Assembly: GCA_935421135.1 (NCBI GenBank)
Contig: OW285195.1
Location: forward strand, 12,864,391 to 12,928,390
Reading direction: 5' to 3'
Source: Bugulina stolonifera
Taxonomy: Eukaryota; Bryozoa; Gymnolaemata; Cheilostomatida; Bugulidae
DNA: 64,000 bases
The position numbers were made by a program, and so were the translations under genes. The notes beneath the pieces are model-generated. The model was not told the origin of the DNA. It saw only the letters and a list, made by a program, of their open reading frames with translations, and searched no databases. The stretch's first letter is position 1, and each line of letters begins with the position of its first letter. This document shows, piece by piece, positions 35,201 to 45,119 of the stretch.

Positions 35201-37923
35201 CTGAGAAAGCTAATGATATCAGCAGGCGGTTTGGACAGATAAGAGATGTTTTCATAGAGTTACTCGGGGAGGATATAGCTTTAGGGAGTGGGTGGATGAT
35301 CATAGATAGTAGACAGAGTTTGGGATAATTACAACGCTATGGCTAGAGGAAATGATAGGGTTACAGGCACCCATATGTACCATATGCAACAGAACTCGTG
35401 CTAAATCACCACCTCTATACTAAACAAAACCAGCCATTGACATCATGTGTGGCAAAGACAGTCATGAATGAGGGCGAGTAGGATTGCGGAGCTACCAGCA
35501 CACCGGTAATAGATTGAGGGTGGGGTACAGGTAACCCCGAACTTTGAAAAATGAGCTACAGGATTGAGAATTGAAGAACCAAAACATAGCATAGTTACTA
35601 GTAACTGATATCAAATACCTGGATGTGAAGATTAACTAACTAGATACATTACTACTTGGCAGCTATAGAACTAGCACAGCTATCTAGTCAAGTATTTGTG
35701 TACTTCAATGATTATGTAAATGCGATAGGAAAGACAAATATCAAACAAGCGTATAAAGAGATATGCACATTTGAGTGCCACAGGATGTAAGGGGAGATAA
35801 TAACAGACACTTTGAGCAACTGGATGCACGGCTCAACCAACTAGAATTAACTGAAAAAAAAGTTTTGCACATATTTTGTTGAATATACTGTAGTTAGACA
35901 AATCAACAAAAACAGGTTAGGTTGCCTTTCCGCATCGACTACTATGCTAGCTTTTTTGTCGCATAGAGTACACCACAGTTAGCAAATGTAAAAGACGAGC
36001 CATCTTACATTGGTAGCATGCGTCCTTAATTTAATTTTGAGACCCACAGGCTAATATACAAGAAGTGGCTTTAAACCGCATGTTTCACAACTAATATGTA
36101 GATAGTAGATTTTTATCGTCAATTTACTAAAGATTTGACTTTTCATTTTTCGGACTGTCATTTCCGAACTATCATGCATTACACAGGCTAGGAAAGTGTG
36201 TCACACAGCAGTACTCTGGTCTAGCGAGATTGTTATCAGTTAGCCTGAAGTACTACACAGAGTAGAATAACTCACTCATTCGGTACAGGGTTGTCCTCGA
36301 CTCTGCTCTGTATTTCTGTTTGGGGTAAAGCTTGTCTTGATATCGCCCTCTGGTGGGCTATAAAGTCTTCACTACTTTTATTCTTACCAGGTTCGGGTAG
36401 TTTTCTCCCTTGCATTTGTATTTTCTCCCCTCCATCTACGAGCAGTGACAAGACATCAAGATTAAAACCAGACTAGAAAATAGTATCCATATACTTAGAC
36501 CTACTACAGCCTGAGTAGAGAGTATTATACAACAAACAATATACATAAATCAAACATTCCACAGTGAACATGTATTTTCTATCTCTGTACCATTTTTAAA
36601 ATCCATATGGGTAACAGATCCTATGCATGGTTAAAGATGGAGGAGTATCTGCTATACATTATTCTTTCACTGATTTGAGACAATTATCTATAGAATAACG
36701 GCCATGCTGCATGTCTGGTGGTTCCACTGACCCATATTACACACCTACAGGGTTGGGAATTGGAATAGACATGACAGGCACACATCCAATATCATTTCAT
36801 ATGCATATGGAACCGTTTAATCCCCTTCGACTGAACATCATTAAGTTTTGTTTTGTTAAAACGATGTGACACTATGCAATAAAGTTAAAGAGGACTAAAC
36901 AACCAAGGTCGAGAATTTAGACGATCTTTAAAATAATTTTATGAGTGTGGATTATCGTTTTAAAAGCCCTACAATTTTGGGTCATAAAGCAGAACACTGG
37001 TCCATTATAGTGACAATACAAAGAGTTAAATTAAATACTTGTCGCTGTTACAGGATAGGCCTATGCCCTTTGGTGCAACGTAAACCGACATTGGAGAGAA
37101 ATGTTGCAACAAGTTGCCAAACAGTACCAGAAAAAAACCTGATAGACTTTGTTCCGTACCTGGTTTAGGAGGTAAATGAGGGGGTAGTTGTATTACATCC
37201 AACCTTTCCACGTAATACAGTCTTTGGTTCTCAGCTAACTTAGACAGGGATTCCTTTGCCAGCGTCGTTCTAAGAAACTTCTCAATGCCAGGAAGAAGTT
37301 CTGAAAAAGACACATTAATATATGCTGCCAGCCAACTATGTGTTCATTGTATGACATAAATCAGATATTCCATGAAACTGGATGATGCGTTACGTTACAG
37401 GTTACACAAACAAGTGATTCAGCATTTTCTGTGATTTTCAAGACATTTAGCATACAGCTCATTTTCTTGAGTCGATAAAAAAATACATAACTGACATAAT
37501 AAGGTACAGCTTTAATAATAAGCGGCACAAACAAGTAATTATGTTAGGGTGGGGTAAGTTACACAGGGGAGACTACTACTAGTTCCTGTTTCCACCGATG
37601 GAGATTGCTGCAGTCAATAAACACACATCGCAAGAATTGGAACAGTACAAATGAAAAGCATATTGTGTCCTTAGGAAATTTACAAAATACATTATTTAGT
37701 AATGTACTGGTAAATATATTCAACATTGGTTAGATTGGTTAATGGGATGTATTCATCCAATCAGAAAGTGGTTTACAAGTCCAAAGCCTGTTACGTTCCT
37801 CCACCATATTACCTTCACCCAAACACAATCAATTTGAAGATGACCAGGAGCACAGATGTTAACAAAACGAAAGGAAGCAGCAGTTAGAAACCTTCGCCAG
37901 ACATGAGACAGACCTGTGGTCAT
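17212..37923 (-). CDS. AFAP1-family actin/Src scaffold, 3' end not found
   Basis: Coding exons in transcript order: 37923-37914 (tentative start), 37300-37160, 36435-36276, 34585-34452, 34210-34102, 32962-32763, 32319-32132, 31695-31650, 30281-30069, 29938-29718, 29407-29249, 27882-27838, 27412-27305, 26195-26084, 25950-25906, 25799-24735, 23908-23774, 23622-23482, 23234-23099, 22794-22462, 22154-21912, 21789-21649, 21466-21319, 17271-17212. Every junction keeps phase; together they give about 1431 residues. Order of parts: N-terminal helical and proline segment, a TSYESYDEP motif as in vertebrate AFAP1 (SSYESYDE), PH1, basic linker, PH2 followed by EEEYTYVDTT, tyrosine-rich disorder, then a coiled coil with QLRQKLTNLRKER (AFAP1 has RLAQLRKERKDL). 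Known family members bind actin filaments and Src-type kinases at stress fibres. It is about twice the length of human AFAP1. The last exon(s) beyond 17212 were not identified. Confidence 0.85.
18698..18772. repeat. 25-bp tandem repeat, three copies
   Basis: Unit GTATCTAGGCTATGCACACA plus about five bases, repeated at 18698, 18723 and 18748, inside the large AFAP-like intron. Confidence 0.85.
21319..21789 (-). CDS. AFAP-like coiled-coil exons
   Basis: Exon 21789-21649 ends in EEEQKRLDQLRQKLTNLRKER. Exon 21466-21319 continues QRVRDQKLSTVLPEDTEKLN and a heptad-rich stretch to DRQLQRIK. The next exon, 17271-17212, adds DSIERRRSDAEKNSLIGKKK. The acidic/basic, leucine-spaced pattern and the RLxQLRxxxxxLRKER signature match the C-terminal coiled coil of AFAP1, the region known in vertebrates for self-association. 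Roughly residues 1315-1431 of the model. Confidence 0.85.
21838..21891 (-). repeat. 18-bp tandem repeat with GTAAGT in each unit
   Basis: Three copies of a unit that reads ACTGTGACTACTGTAAGT on the transcribed strand, starting about 20 bases past the real donor of exon 22154-21912 (CAG|GTAAGA). Each unit ends in a consensus 5' splice site core, so the intron opens with three decoy donors. Confidence 0.8.
22281..22364. repeat. 14-bp GC-rich minisatellite, six copies
   Basis: Six units of GAGAACCAGCCAGC with few changes, in the intron between AFAP-like exons 22794-22462 and 22154-21912. The composition is far more GC-rich than the surrounding introns. Confidence 0.9.
24735..25799 (-). CDS. AFAP-like large exon: tyrosine-motif-rich disordered region
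   Basis: This 1065-base exon (about residues 631-985) is the largest of the gene. It is acidic and low in hydrophobics, with many short tyrosine motifs of SH2-ligand type: IYEVS, VYADC, LYDVPLP, IYDSPP, YAYVEV, YVDIYAV, VYDAV, FYESE, LYEPI. LYDVP and IYDSP fit the YDxP type bound by Crk/Nck SH2 domains in Cas and paxillin. Neighbouring exons add VYDEPQP (27412-27305), VYEEVS (26195-26084) and LYIVVE (25950-25906). A perfect-frame 39-base duplication gives two copies of TSRLVETTQTVPA-type sequence. Phase is 1 at both ends (starts CA, ends A). That the tyrosines are phosphorylated is inference. Confidence 0.8.
25334..25411 (-). repeat. 39-bp in-frame coding duplication
   Basis: Two adjacent 39-base units, 25334-25372 and 25373-25411, differ by one base (CTGTC/CTGTT). 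They encode a repeated 13-residue segment (SRLVETTQTVPA core) in the disordered region. The near-identity suggests a recent event. Confidence 0.9.
26773..26850. repeat. Stem-loop with AAGTTGTCTTCTCTCT arms
   Basis: Arm 26773-26788 is perfectly complementary to 26835-26850 (16 bp) around a 46-base spacer that carries a further GGACAACTCC. It lies in an AFAP-like intron. It shares its core word with the hairpin at 31567-31611. Confidence 0.8.
26995..27009 (+). repeat. Poly-G tract (15 G)
   Basis: An uninterrupted run of 15 G on the plus strand within an AFAP-like intron, which reads as poly-C in the transcript. A second run of 13 G is at 33432-33444. Confidence 0.95.
28674..28679 (-). terminator. 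Intronic poly(A) signal AATAAA
   Basis: AATAAA on the minus strand, about 100 bases past the stop of the alternative terminal exon 29019-28777 and well upstream of exon 27882-27838. This is the expected position for an internal polyadenylation site giving a short AFAP-like transcript. Confidence 0.55.
28777..29019 (-). CDS. AFAP-like alternative terminal exon
   Basis: A strong acceptor (TTCAATTTACAG) opens an 80-codon frame that follows on in phase 0 from exon 29407-29249 and ends with TAA at 28777. It reads DGQDLSPVATRTLASFYQTL, then tyrosine motifs IYLVLYDGIYDK and a Cys/Ser-rich end. No phase-0 donor of good quality is present, while AATAAA follows about 100 bases on. Exon 27882-27838 also accepts phase 0 directly from 29407-29249, so this exon can be skipped. 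The short form would have about 607 residues with both PH domains but no tyrosine-rich region or coiled coil. The alternative is a separate gene starting downstream, which I find less likely. Confidence 0.6.
   Translation of the reverse strand, partial: DGQDLSPVATRTLASFYQTLDSSKRRYRSRDDIYLVLYDGIYDKCVHSAVSEPCVCSVKSDVTTSPSSIHSYNNIPSEFP
29249..29938 (-). CDS. AFAP-like PH2 exons
   Basis: Exons 29938-29718 and 29407-29249 encode the second PH domain. It starts GVVKLSSPSLLSDGTWQYKH, continues CAIRNGIFECFKDD and SLAVTRQGETAFVME, and ends with the helix DWLSALLKHVG. Human AFAP1 PH2 has the same order (GYLNV..RW..W, LIFHKD, EVAVLEA, RWIGILLAE). The acceptor at 29939 (GTAG|GTGTGG) was chosen because it keeps phase with exon 30281-30069. 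The more obvious AG|GTGCAT at 29964 would shift the frame. EEEYTYVDTT follows directly, like the HYDYIDVE that follows PH2 in AFAP1. Confidence 0.85.
29961..30080 (-). repeat. 26-27 bp tandem repeat built from a splice donor
   Basis: About 4.5 units with starts near 29961, 29987, 30013, 30039 and 30066. Each reads like CTATAGCAGGTG followed by a TTGAAATGGCATG-type segment on the transcript strand. The unit nearest the exon contains the donor of exon 30281-30069 (ATAGCAG|GTGGGT), so the array copies a real exon-intron junction and fills most of a 130-bp intron. Confidence 0.8.
30069..31695 (-). CDS. AFAP-like linker exons between PH1 and PH2
   Basis: Small exon 31695-31650 (TGSISSMETYMENSL) and exon 30281-30069 form the inter-PH linker. 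The latter carries a basic cluster (KREKKGKLGKFFSETFGKKK), then a serine-rich end (DRNSLSSPDITIAG). Human AFAP1 has a comparable lysine-rich linker before PH2. The basic run may bind acidic lipids or serve as a nuclear or actin contact; that is inference. Confidence 0.8.
31567..31611. repeat. Perfect 17-bp stem-loop GAGTTGTCTACTCTCAC
   Basis: Arm 31567-31583 pairs perfectly with 31595-31611 across an 11-base loop, in an AFAP-like intron just upstream, in the transcript sense, of exon 31695-31650's donor side intron. The arm shares the core GTTGTCT.CTCTC with the hairpin at 26773-26850. Confidence 0.85.
32132..32962 (-). CDS. AFAP-like PH1 exons
   Basis: Exons 32962-32763 and 32319-32132 encode PH1. 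A basic lead (RLKTKRKKKPASILERYYKQ) is followed by HEGELYHRTKGSWTKRYCAL, GIFYCYKDRDSKPLYGLALL, LRLSHPGCETHFLSTDS and the C-terminal helix ASETQAWINKIEPL with its invariant PH tryptophan. AFAP1 PH1 ([20 protein letters not shown].. KEQAEQWLKVIKEA) aligns over the whole length. PH domains bind phosphoinositides or proteins; in AFAP1, PH1 also takes part in self-control. Residues about 185-314. Confidence 0.88.
32537..32640. repeat. 13-bp minisatellite, eight copies
   Basis: Eight units of TCAGTGCTCATGG, with A/G variation at the sixth base, in the intron between the two PH1 exons. Confidence 0.95.
34102..37300 (-). CDS. AFAP-like N-terminal exons
   Basis: Exon 37300-37160 starts ELLPGIEKFLRTTLAKESLS and ends with a proline motif (QLPPHLPPKP), like the N-terminal helix plus Pro-rich SH3-binding part of AFAP1. 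Exon 36435-36276 is polar. Exon 34585-34452 carries DQYDEGLYEEPVP. Exon 34210-34102 carries SSTSYESYDEPD, close to the SSSYESYDEEEED of human AFAP1, just before PH1. The LPPxLPPKP run is a candidate SH3 ligand. Confidence 0.8.
37914..37923 (-). CDS. Tentative start exon of the AFAP-like gene
   Basis: ATGACCACAG followed by GTCTGT gives M-T-T and a phase-1 donor that joins exactly to exon 37300-37160 (MTTELLPGIEKF), comparable with MEELIVEL at the start of human AFAP1. An E2F-type palindrome lies just upstream. The exon is only ten bases, so the call rests on phase, ATG and position. The true start could lie further upstream. Confidence 0.4.
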
Positions 37924-37933
37924 TTTAATGTAG

Positions 37934-37945
37934 TTTGGCGCCAAA
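37934..37945 (-). promoter_or_regulatory. E2F-like palindrome TTTGGCGCCAAA
   Basis: A perfect 12-base palindrome matching the E2F/DP consensus (TTTSGCGC) on both strands, starting 11 bases upstream of the tentative AFAP-like ATG. GC-rich words of this kind are rare in this window. Function is inferred from the motif and position only. Confidence 0.35.
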
Positions 37946-40251
37946 ACTTCTGCAATTTACCCGCAACATTATTACTACAACAGCTAGAATGTGTAGCAAA
38001 AAGAGTCAGCAACCTAATGTGTGAGGATTGTGAGACTCAAACAGAATTGGAACACAGACTGACAGCGCAGAACTTCATAAATTGAACCATACAAGCATCT
38101 AATAACATTAAAGTGTTTTATTCAAAACTCCATCTATTTCATATTACATTGATTGATTTTTTGGCGCGTCTGAGATTTGTACTTGTGTTTCTAGCACTAT
38201 ACATGGTCACGTCAAGGTAAACAGTTCTTCCAAATGAATGAAGGATGATTTTAACTCTTGTCAACTTTAGGCTGATGTTCAATGGATAAAACAAAAAATA
38301 TATATTATAGTATGAAAAATTTACATGATTTTTCAATAATTTACACGTTGCAGTTACATCCTCGAAAGTAATTTATGCGATGAACTAGCACTTTAATGAG
38401 TGAAGTGTTGGACATCTCCTCATACTGGCACTTCGGCAAGCTTTGTTTAATTTAATACGTATCGTAATACGTAACGTGGAAGTGGTCGAGAAAAGGGAAC
38501 AGCCTACCCAGCAGTTCTAAGTAGGGTATGACTTCATTGCACTGGTGCTGTAGATATTATGAAATTAATTTATAAACAATGGCCTAGACAAGACTTTCTT
38601 CAATAACCATATGTTTGTGTTTGTAGTGGTGCATATATTACTAAGTATACGAGATATTCTTATGATAATGAACGTATATTTTGTAGCATTTTGTATTAGT
38701 GAGAGTTTAGCACATATTATTGATTCTAATAGATGATTATAGCCCAGCTGGCAACCAAATTGTGCGATAAGTGAAGTATATTATGCCAATTTCTCATTGC
38801 TAGTCTGCAGTGCTATGCCTAAAGCTGTGTTAGTCTTACAAGCATGTACATGTATTTGTACAAATACTGATGGTTTCGTAAAGTACATTATGCTTTATTC
38901 CTCATATAAACAGGTCCACTAGACTTCTGATGTAATGTGTTTCCATACCTACCGTGATTTTACTATGTTCCCGTGTATCATGTATGCCTAGGTTTGTACG
39001 TACGCCATGTCTCCATAATGTACCTAGTATATCGCCCTCCCATATTGGCAACTTGTGCCCATATACAGTAACTACAACGTAAGTACTTGTGCGACTGCAA
39101 GTACAAGATGTGCTACAACAAATTAATATTCACCGATGAAACTGTTATTCTATGAGTCTCCATCCTCCAGTTTCTAATCTCTGACATATTCAACTACATC
39201 TACCAATCTAGTTTCTATCGGTTACTAATTTACTGCTTTTTCATGTAGTAGAAAGTATGCATTTCCTCACCATAATTTGGGCTACAATCCAGTCAAGTCT
39301 AATAATTGGCTGTTAAGAACATAAGGAAGCGTTGATAAACCTTGGTTATATCTTCACAGAAGTGGACAGTTCTAAACCAGCAGATATCACTCCAACGAGA
39401 TGCCATAACAATTGAAATTCACCAGGATAACCAAGACATCTGACAACTAATTAGATATACCACTGCCAACTTGGTTGTGGAATCCCAGGAAGCTGTGACC
39501 ACCAACTCATATAACACCTGTCAAACTGGTCAATATTGACCTGCCATTCATAACTCTCTATCAATAGATCGATTTACTACCTCTGTGGCGGAAACCTCAT
39601 TGCAGGAACAGCAGCAGATTTTTAAATTCACACAGCACTAGAAATGAAAACGAAATACCCTGAGACAGTTATTTAATATTCCTGATAGAAATCACCCTTG
39701 TTATGATGAGATTTACTCAGGAATTCTTTCAGTGATAAACGAAAACACTAAACAACTCTCGATCACCCCATAAATCTTCCAGCTCGTCATTCCAAATTGG
39801 CGGTGACAGTAATCATTTGTGGTAGGGCTGACTACCCAAAATCCAGTCCAAGTCTTCCTATGCCAAAAATGTCAATTGTGAGATCATTTCCTTATTTGCA
39901 GCATGCGTAGGTTTAAAACTGTGAGAATAGGAAACACTATGAAACTAACATCAGTATCAATTCAAAATAGTTTATGAACCTAAATCCACTTCAAATATAT
40001 TCCAGAGACCCGAAATCTGACCGATATTTTTATTCCCCTGCTTTGGTCAGATATTCAGTTGGTCATTGCAAACTACTAAAATGAGAAGGGAAGGAGTATC
40101 AACCAATCCAGACTGAGGGATGAGCTGTTGAATTCGATCAACTGCTTATTTATGCTGTTTTGATCAGCTCAAACAAATGGGAAAAACAGCTTATCGAAAA
40201 AGTTATTCCTCCAACAATATCCTCTTTTAATCTAGAGTAAAGATGTGGATA

Positions 40252-40299
40252 GTTTACTACCTCAGGAACTGGTTTTCATAAATTCTTGAGGTAGTAAAC
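40252..40299. repeat. 17-bp stem-loop containing TGAGGTAGTA
   Basis: Arm 40252-40268 and arm 40283-40299 pair in 16 Watson-Crick positions plus one possible G-U, around a 14-base loop. The 3' arm contains TGAGGTAGTA, identical to the first ten bases of the let-7 microRNA. The rest of the arm does not match let-7. Confidence 0.75.
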
Positions 40300-43200
40300 A
40301 AACCTAGACCTTAATCTGAAATAGGATTACTTAACTTATAATGCTCCATATCCTTACTGTCCACTTGCACAAGGTCTCACCACTATCCTAATCTGTGTTG
40401 GCCTACTAGTTACCATTATTCTACTAGTAGACATAGTAGAGCTGACACTAAATTTGTTTGCATAGAAGTCGATGATTAATTAGTATGTATCTCTTGTACA
40501 ATTTACTTAGCATGGCATATGCAAAAACTTACACCCAAATATTTGCCAATTTAAAATTAATAAATATGTTGCAGCTGGAATTCAAGCAGAATGTTGTTTA
40601 ATGCTAATAAAGAAGAATCAACAAGTAGCTGACAGCCTAAGAGCTCTAGTGTTATACTATGCTAGCTTGAGAATCTAAAATGTATGTGCTAAAGTTAAAT
40701 CCAGTTTTTCATCTCTTCTGCTGATATGCTCAACGTTTATTTTCTCACGCTCCACAATAATTACTGAACCATTGATGGGCATCAAGTGCAAAGTTGTGGT
40801 GTGCTTCCCAGATGTACAGAGACTTCAGAGACCTGTACCTGAAGAGCAGATCAGCATCTGTAGAACGACTCAACTACTCTTCTATTTTTAAACTAATAGT
40901 TGTTTATTCCGATGAAGTTCCAAATGTACGCCGACGAGTTCGCTACTTAGTTATGAGGTGCAGCTATTCCAAAAGTGTAACCTACCCATATCACTCAACA
41001 ACATTTCCAACTGTTCCAATACTGAGAGCTACGGTATATCCATGAAAACAATTTGAAGGCCAAAACAGACAACATTTTGTTGCATTTTGAAATATTCCAT
41101 GAGGGACAAATCCCAAAATGAAAACTACCATTAATTTGTAAGACAAATGAATATTATTATACCTTACACAAGTGTTTATTAACTAGTCTAGTCAAGCTAT
41201 CTAGTGTCAATGCCATTGGAACATCACAAGAGAATCACGAAGAGTACCAAGTTGTGAGAGTACCATCTGTTAAACCATATTGCATATTATTTCCACAGCT
41301 AACATTAACATTCCAGCTTGCAACATTTACTAACCTGGCCTATTATCACGTTAGGATCACTAGGACCACTAGGATCGCAGCGCTAAATTGCGATATATTG
41401 CTTATCACTAGTATGCTTGTAATTCTATGGGGTTTGATGTAAGATACACATGTATACTCACAGGTTGATTAGCCTGTGTAATCTAGATCGCTATAAACAA
41501 TGTGATAACATTGCATAACTGCTATGTTGTGTAGTATTGCATTAAGAAGTCATAAATCACTCCAAATGAATTCTAGAACATTGATGAGGTGTGTCTAGTA
41601 GGCCTACTTGCTGGGGTTAAACATCTTTTATATAAAACTAAACCCTTCATCATATTATATACCCTTTTAATAGGCTCTTCCAAAATTTGAATAAAAATGA
41701 ACAGAATATTTTGAAAATCCCTAAATATATGGAAGAAAGGCAAGGATTCAAAAGTAATGACCTAAGAGGTTTTATGCAGGGAAATGAACAAAGTTCATAC
41801 AAATATTTGTAATTTCACAAACTGACTTTCAATAAACATTTTACATTTATTATATACAAAAGCTGTTACTGCTGCAAATATGATGACTGACATTCCTCAA
41901 TGAAATTTAGGTCGCTAAAAATAAGTATTCCAAAGCATACAAATTATGGCCTTGGGATGCTTTACACAAAAAACTTTGAACGTCCAAAATACACTTTGTT
42001 TTTTATGTAAATCAATTTAGAATGATAACCGATATGAGTGTTTCATCCACACTCTACTACTTGTAAATCTAACAGGGAAGTTTGATTATCAAGTTCATTT
42101 AGTGTGCAAATGTTTACTGATTGACTCACTAGTATTGTCTCAGCAGCATCAGTGATCGCAGTGAATGACTCACAATAGCTGGCACGCAATACACTCTTAT
42201 CAGAGTTGCTGGCCTTTTGTAAATCTTGAATTGTAGATTATGGATTTATTTTAGTGCAAGTTGAGGAGATATCAAAACAAAACTTGGTGGATTTGCTAAT
42301 GATTTTTGGACCAACTGCTGCTGGATAACAAAGCATCTAATTAACACAAACATGTAATATCTAGTTTCAAAAGTTATAGAATTCTAGTTACTATATCATT
42401 GTGGGGATTTATTAGTTTTTCTTCAGAACCAAGTGTCACCACACTAACTTTTACACATAGTCCGACTATGTGACACAGATCTTCTCACACCTGTTAACTC
42501 TAACACGCAACAATGGGTGGTAAAATATGTTGTCATAAGAATTTGGCTGACCAGCTTATACCTTTGTCTTTTACTTTCATTGCTTCAAAGTTTACGTTTA
42601 ACAAGATTATCTACAGTCGGTCGGTCGACTTGCCATCATTTCTTGCTAGTAAAATTAAACTTAGATACATGCCTACAGCTATCAACTGCATACAGACAGT
42701 AGGCAGGTGTAGAAGACTTTATATACATGTATATGGTGGGAGGAAACTAGAAACAAATAGGCATTCCTCAGATAGCTACATGTAATTATAGATGCATTAG
42801 TTATTAATAAATAATGAAAATCTGTTCAGTTCCACATAGACCTACTGTTAATAAATTGGCAAAAATGTAGCACAAATACTTTTATGGAAAAATACTTAAA
42901 AACTGAATAATATAAGCTTGCACTAGTAACAGTAGCTAGTACAGGTAGAGCTACCATACCTGACTATATTGATTCTACTTGCAAGTTGTATTTCAATAAA
43001 TTATATACATTATAAACATAAATGATGCATATATTGTATAACTAACATGTGGGCACTACTAAGCTTGCCATATTTGTTCTTCCCAAAGAAGTATTCAATC
43101 ACCCGGGTGGCATGATTTCAAAATTATATTTGGACAATTTCTTCCTTTGCAATCGGATACCTCTTCATAAACGATTCAGAAAATTCACAAAATTAAATTA

Positions 43201-45044
43201 GTTAACATCAAGGAGGAAGTTGACGTAAGAATTGAAGGCTATATACAAGTTACGATACACTGTACAAAATATTAGGAGTTACTTCATCTTGCCAAACTTC
43301 TTAATGCGGATTCCTATGCATGCGTTGGGTGTAGTAGGAGGGAATATTGTGTAACTTCAAAGTTTTATCAAAAATGCTACTTCGGCACCTGCACATGCGA
43401 CATTACATTCCACGGAATACAGCCTTCGCGGTCTGTACCATTCACATGTTGTGGTAGTCGGCATACCAGAGAACAGTTCGGGTGACGACATTGTTTTTAA
43501 CTAAATTGATGGGCTTCAAATAAAAAATTTGGATAAAAACCCGAAGCCATGTACTTGTAATAACAAAATTAAATCAAGTAAAGGGCTTCCATACAATCTT
43601 TATAGTGCAGAAGAGAGATTACCAATGACTTGGAAGTCATGGGGGCTGATGGTTGTTCGAGTGATTAGGACAGCGTTATAGCATATAGATGCTACACAGA
43701 GGAGTCAGTCGAAACTAGGAATCAAATATTTGTTACAATGTAGGGATGGGCAATAGGCTGACTAACGTTTGGCGAGGTCAACCCGATTTGACGTATGCAT
43801 CTGCATTCTCTCCATTCATAGCTTTGATAAAACCTTTTGTTTGACAACATTCAGCAAATTTCCAAAGAGATCCTATCTTTGGTGCACATTATAATCATAT
43901 AGGACATATTAGATAAAACACTTGCAACCACCTTGTTCATAACACTAGGGTAGTGTTACATCGCAACATGCTGATAAAGGGTATCGTAAAAGGTTGTCAC
44001 CCACGTTTAGTGGACACTCCTATCATTGATAGCAGATAACAGTTTGCCAAAGAGTTTAGTCCAAGTGAAGTTTTATAAGTTTAGTAAACTATCAGTTGGA
44101 ATTGATGAAATCCTTTCCATACTTGTCAACTTGACATGATGTAAATCAGTTCGATGCTTTCACAAAAAAAAATATAAGTCAGGCTATCTTCAGAATTTTA
44201 TTGTGTTTGATGAATATGTATTTAAACACAATGTGACCAGTTGCTAACATGTAGCATATGCCTTGGAATCCTTGTTGGCTCCCCAGGTCTATAGTATAAT
44301 ACTGTCGACTTGCTCCACTGTCTTGATTGCATAGGTGAAAGTAGAAGTAGGTATGAACATGTGACCCAGTAAAGGGCTATCTAGTTCGTCATCGCAAATA
44401 TCACTCAAAAATTTTGTAGTATTCAAGTGTAACACAGTTCATCCAGTCTTGGTTGTATACGTGGAAGCAAAAGGTTATTTGGCCAGTCGTTGAAAAGTTT
44501 TTGGCTAAATAAATTACAATGATACCATTGTACTTTAGCTGTTACTTCACCCTGTAACTATACATCTTGTTAGCATATGCCTTTGCACTTGGCTGCTAGT
44601 ACTGTTACACAATGCACACTTGTTACACTGAAACAATATTATGATTGGATAAATTAGCTACATGCTAAGATGAACCTAAATGGATAATTTATTGCTAAGC
44701 CAGTTAGCTTTAATTAATACTAAGCAATCATGTTATTAAACGATTAGCATTATAATACTTTCCATCTACTAAGGAAATGGTAACCAGCTAAGCTACGTTA
44801 TTTCAGATGCTCTTTGGCATAAAGAGATCATAATAATTTCTTAATCTGCACTCCACAGTTTCCGAGATGTCAAAAAGAGATCTCCATTTGTCTGCAAATC
44901 CACTGCCTGAATGCCATGAAGATTTGAATTTGTTATTTGGTAAAAGCGAAGCATTTTGTGAATACCGTAACAGCACGCTCTTGGGGAACCTTATAGTATC
45001 TGTATTTTTGCATTGGTATAGGTCAAACATCTTTATGTGGGCAT

Positions 45045-45119
45045 GGACCAGTGGCGCTAGGGCCAGCGCTGCAAGGACCATCGGCGCAAGGACCAGCAGC
45101 GCAAGGACCAGCAGTGCAA
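45045..45119. repeat. 15-bp minisatellite, five copies
   Basis: Five units like GGACCAGCAGCGCAA, drifting at the left end. The run keeps a frame open on both strands, which accounts for the open frames around it. Confidence 0.85.

Noticed and set aside
37747..38085. Plus-strand frame of about 113 codons broken by one TAG
   Set aside because: It overlaps the proposed AFAP-like start region on the other strand, has no splice evidence and gives no recognisable protein. It may be a decayed gene, but this cannot be shown.
40775..40891. 38-codon plus-strand frame starting ATGGGCATCAAG
   Set aside because: Protein-like composition, but short and isolated, without other support.
43350..43500. Short frames open on both strands, with AATAAA after the plus-strand stop
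   Set aside because: The region is more GC-rich than its surroundings, so open frames by chance are likely, and neither strand joins to other exons in phase.
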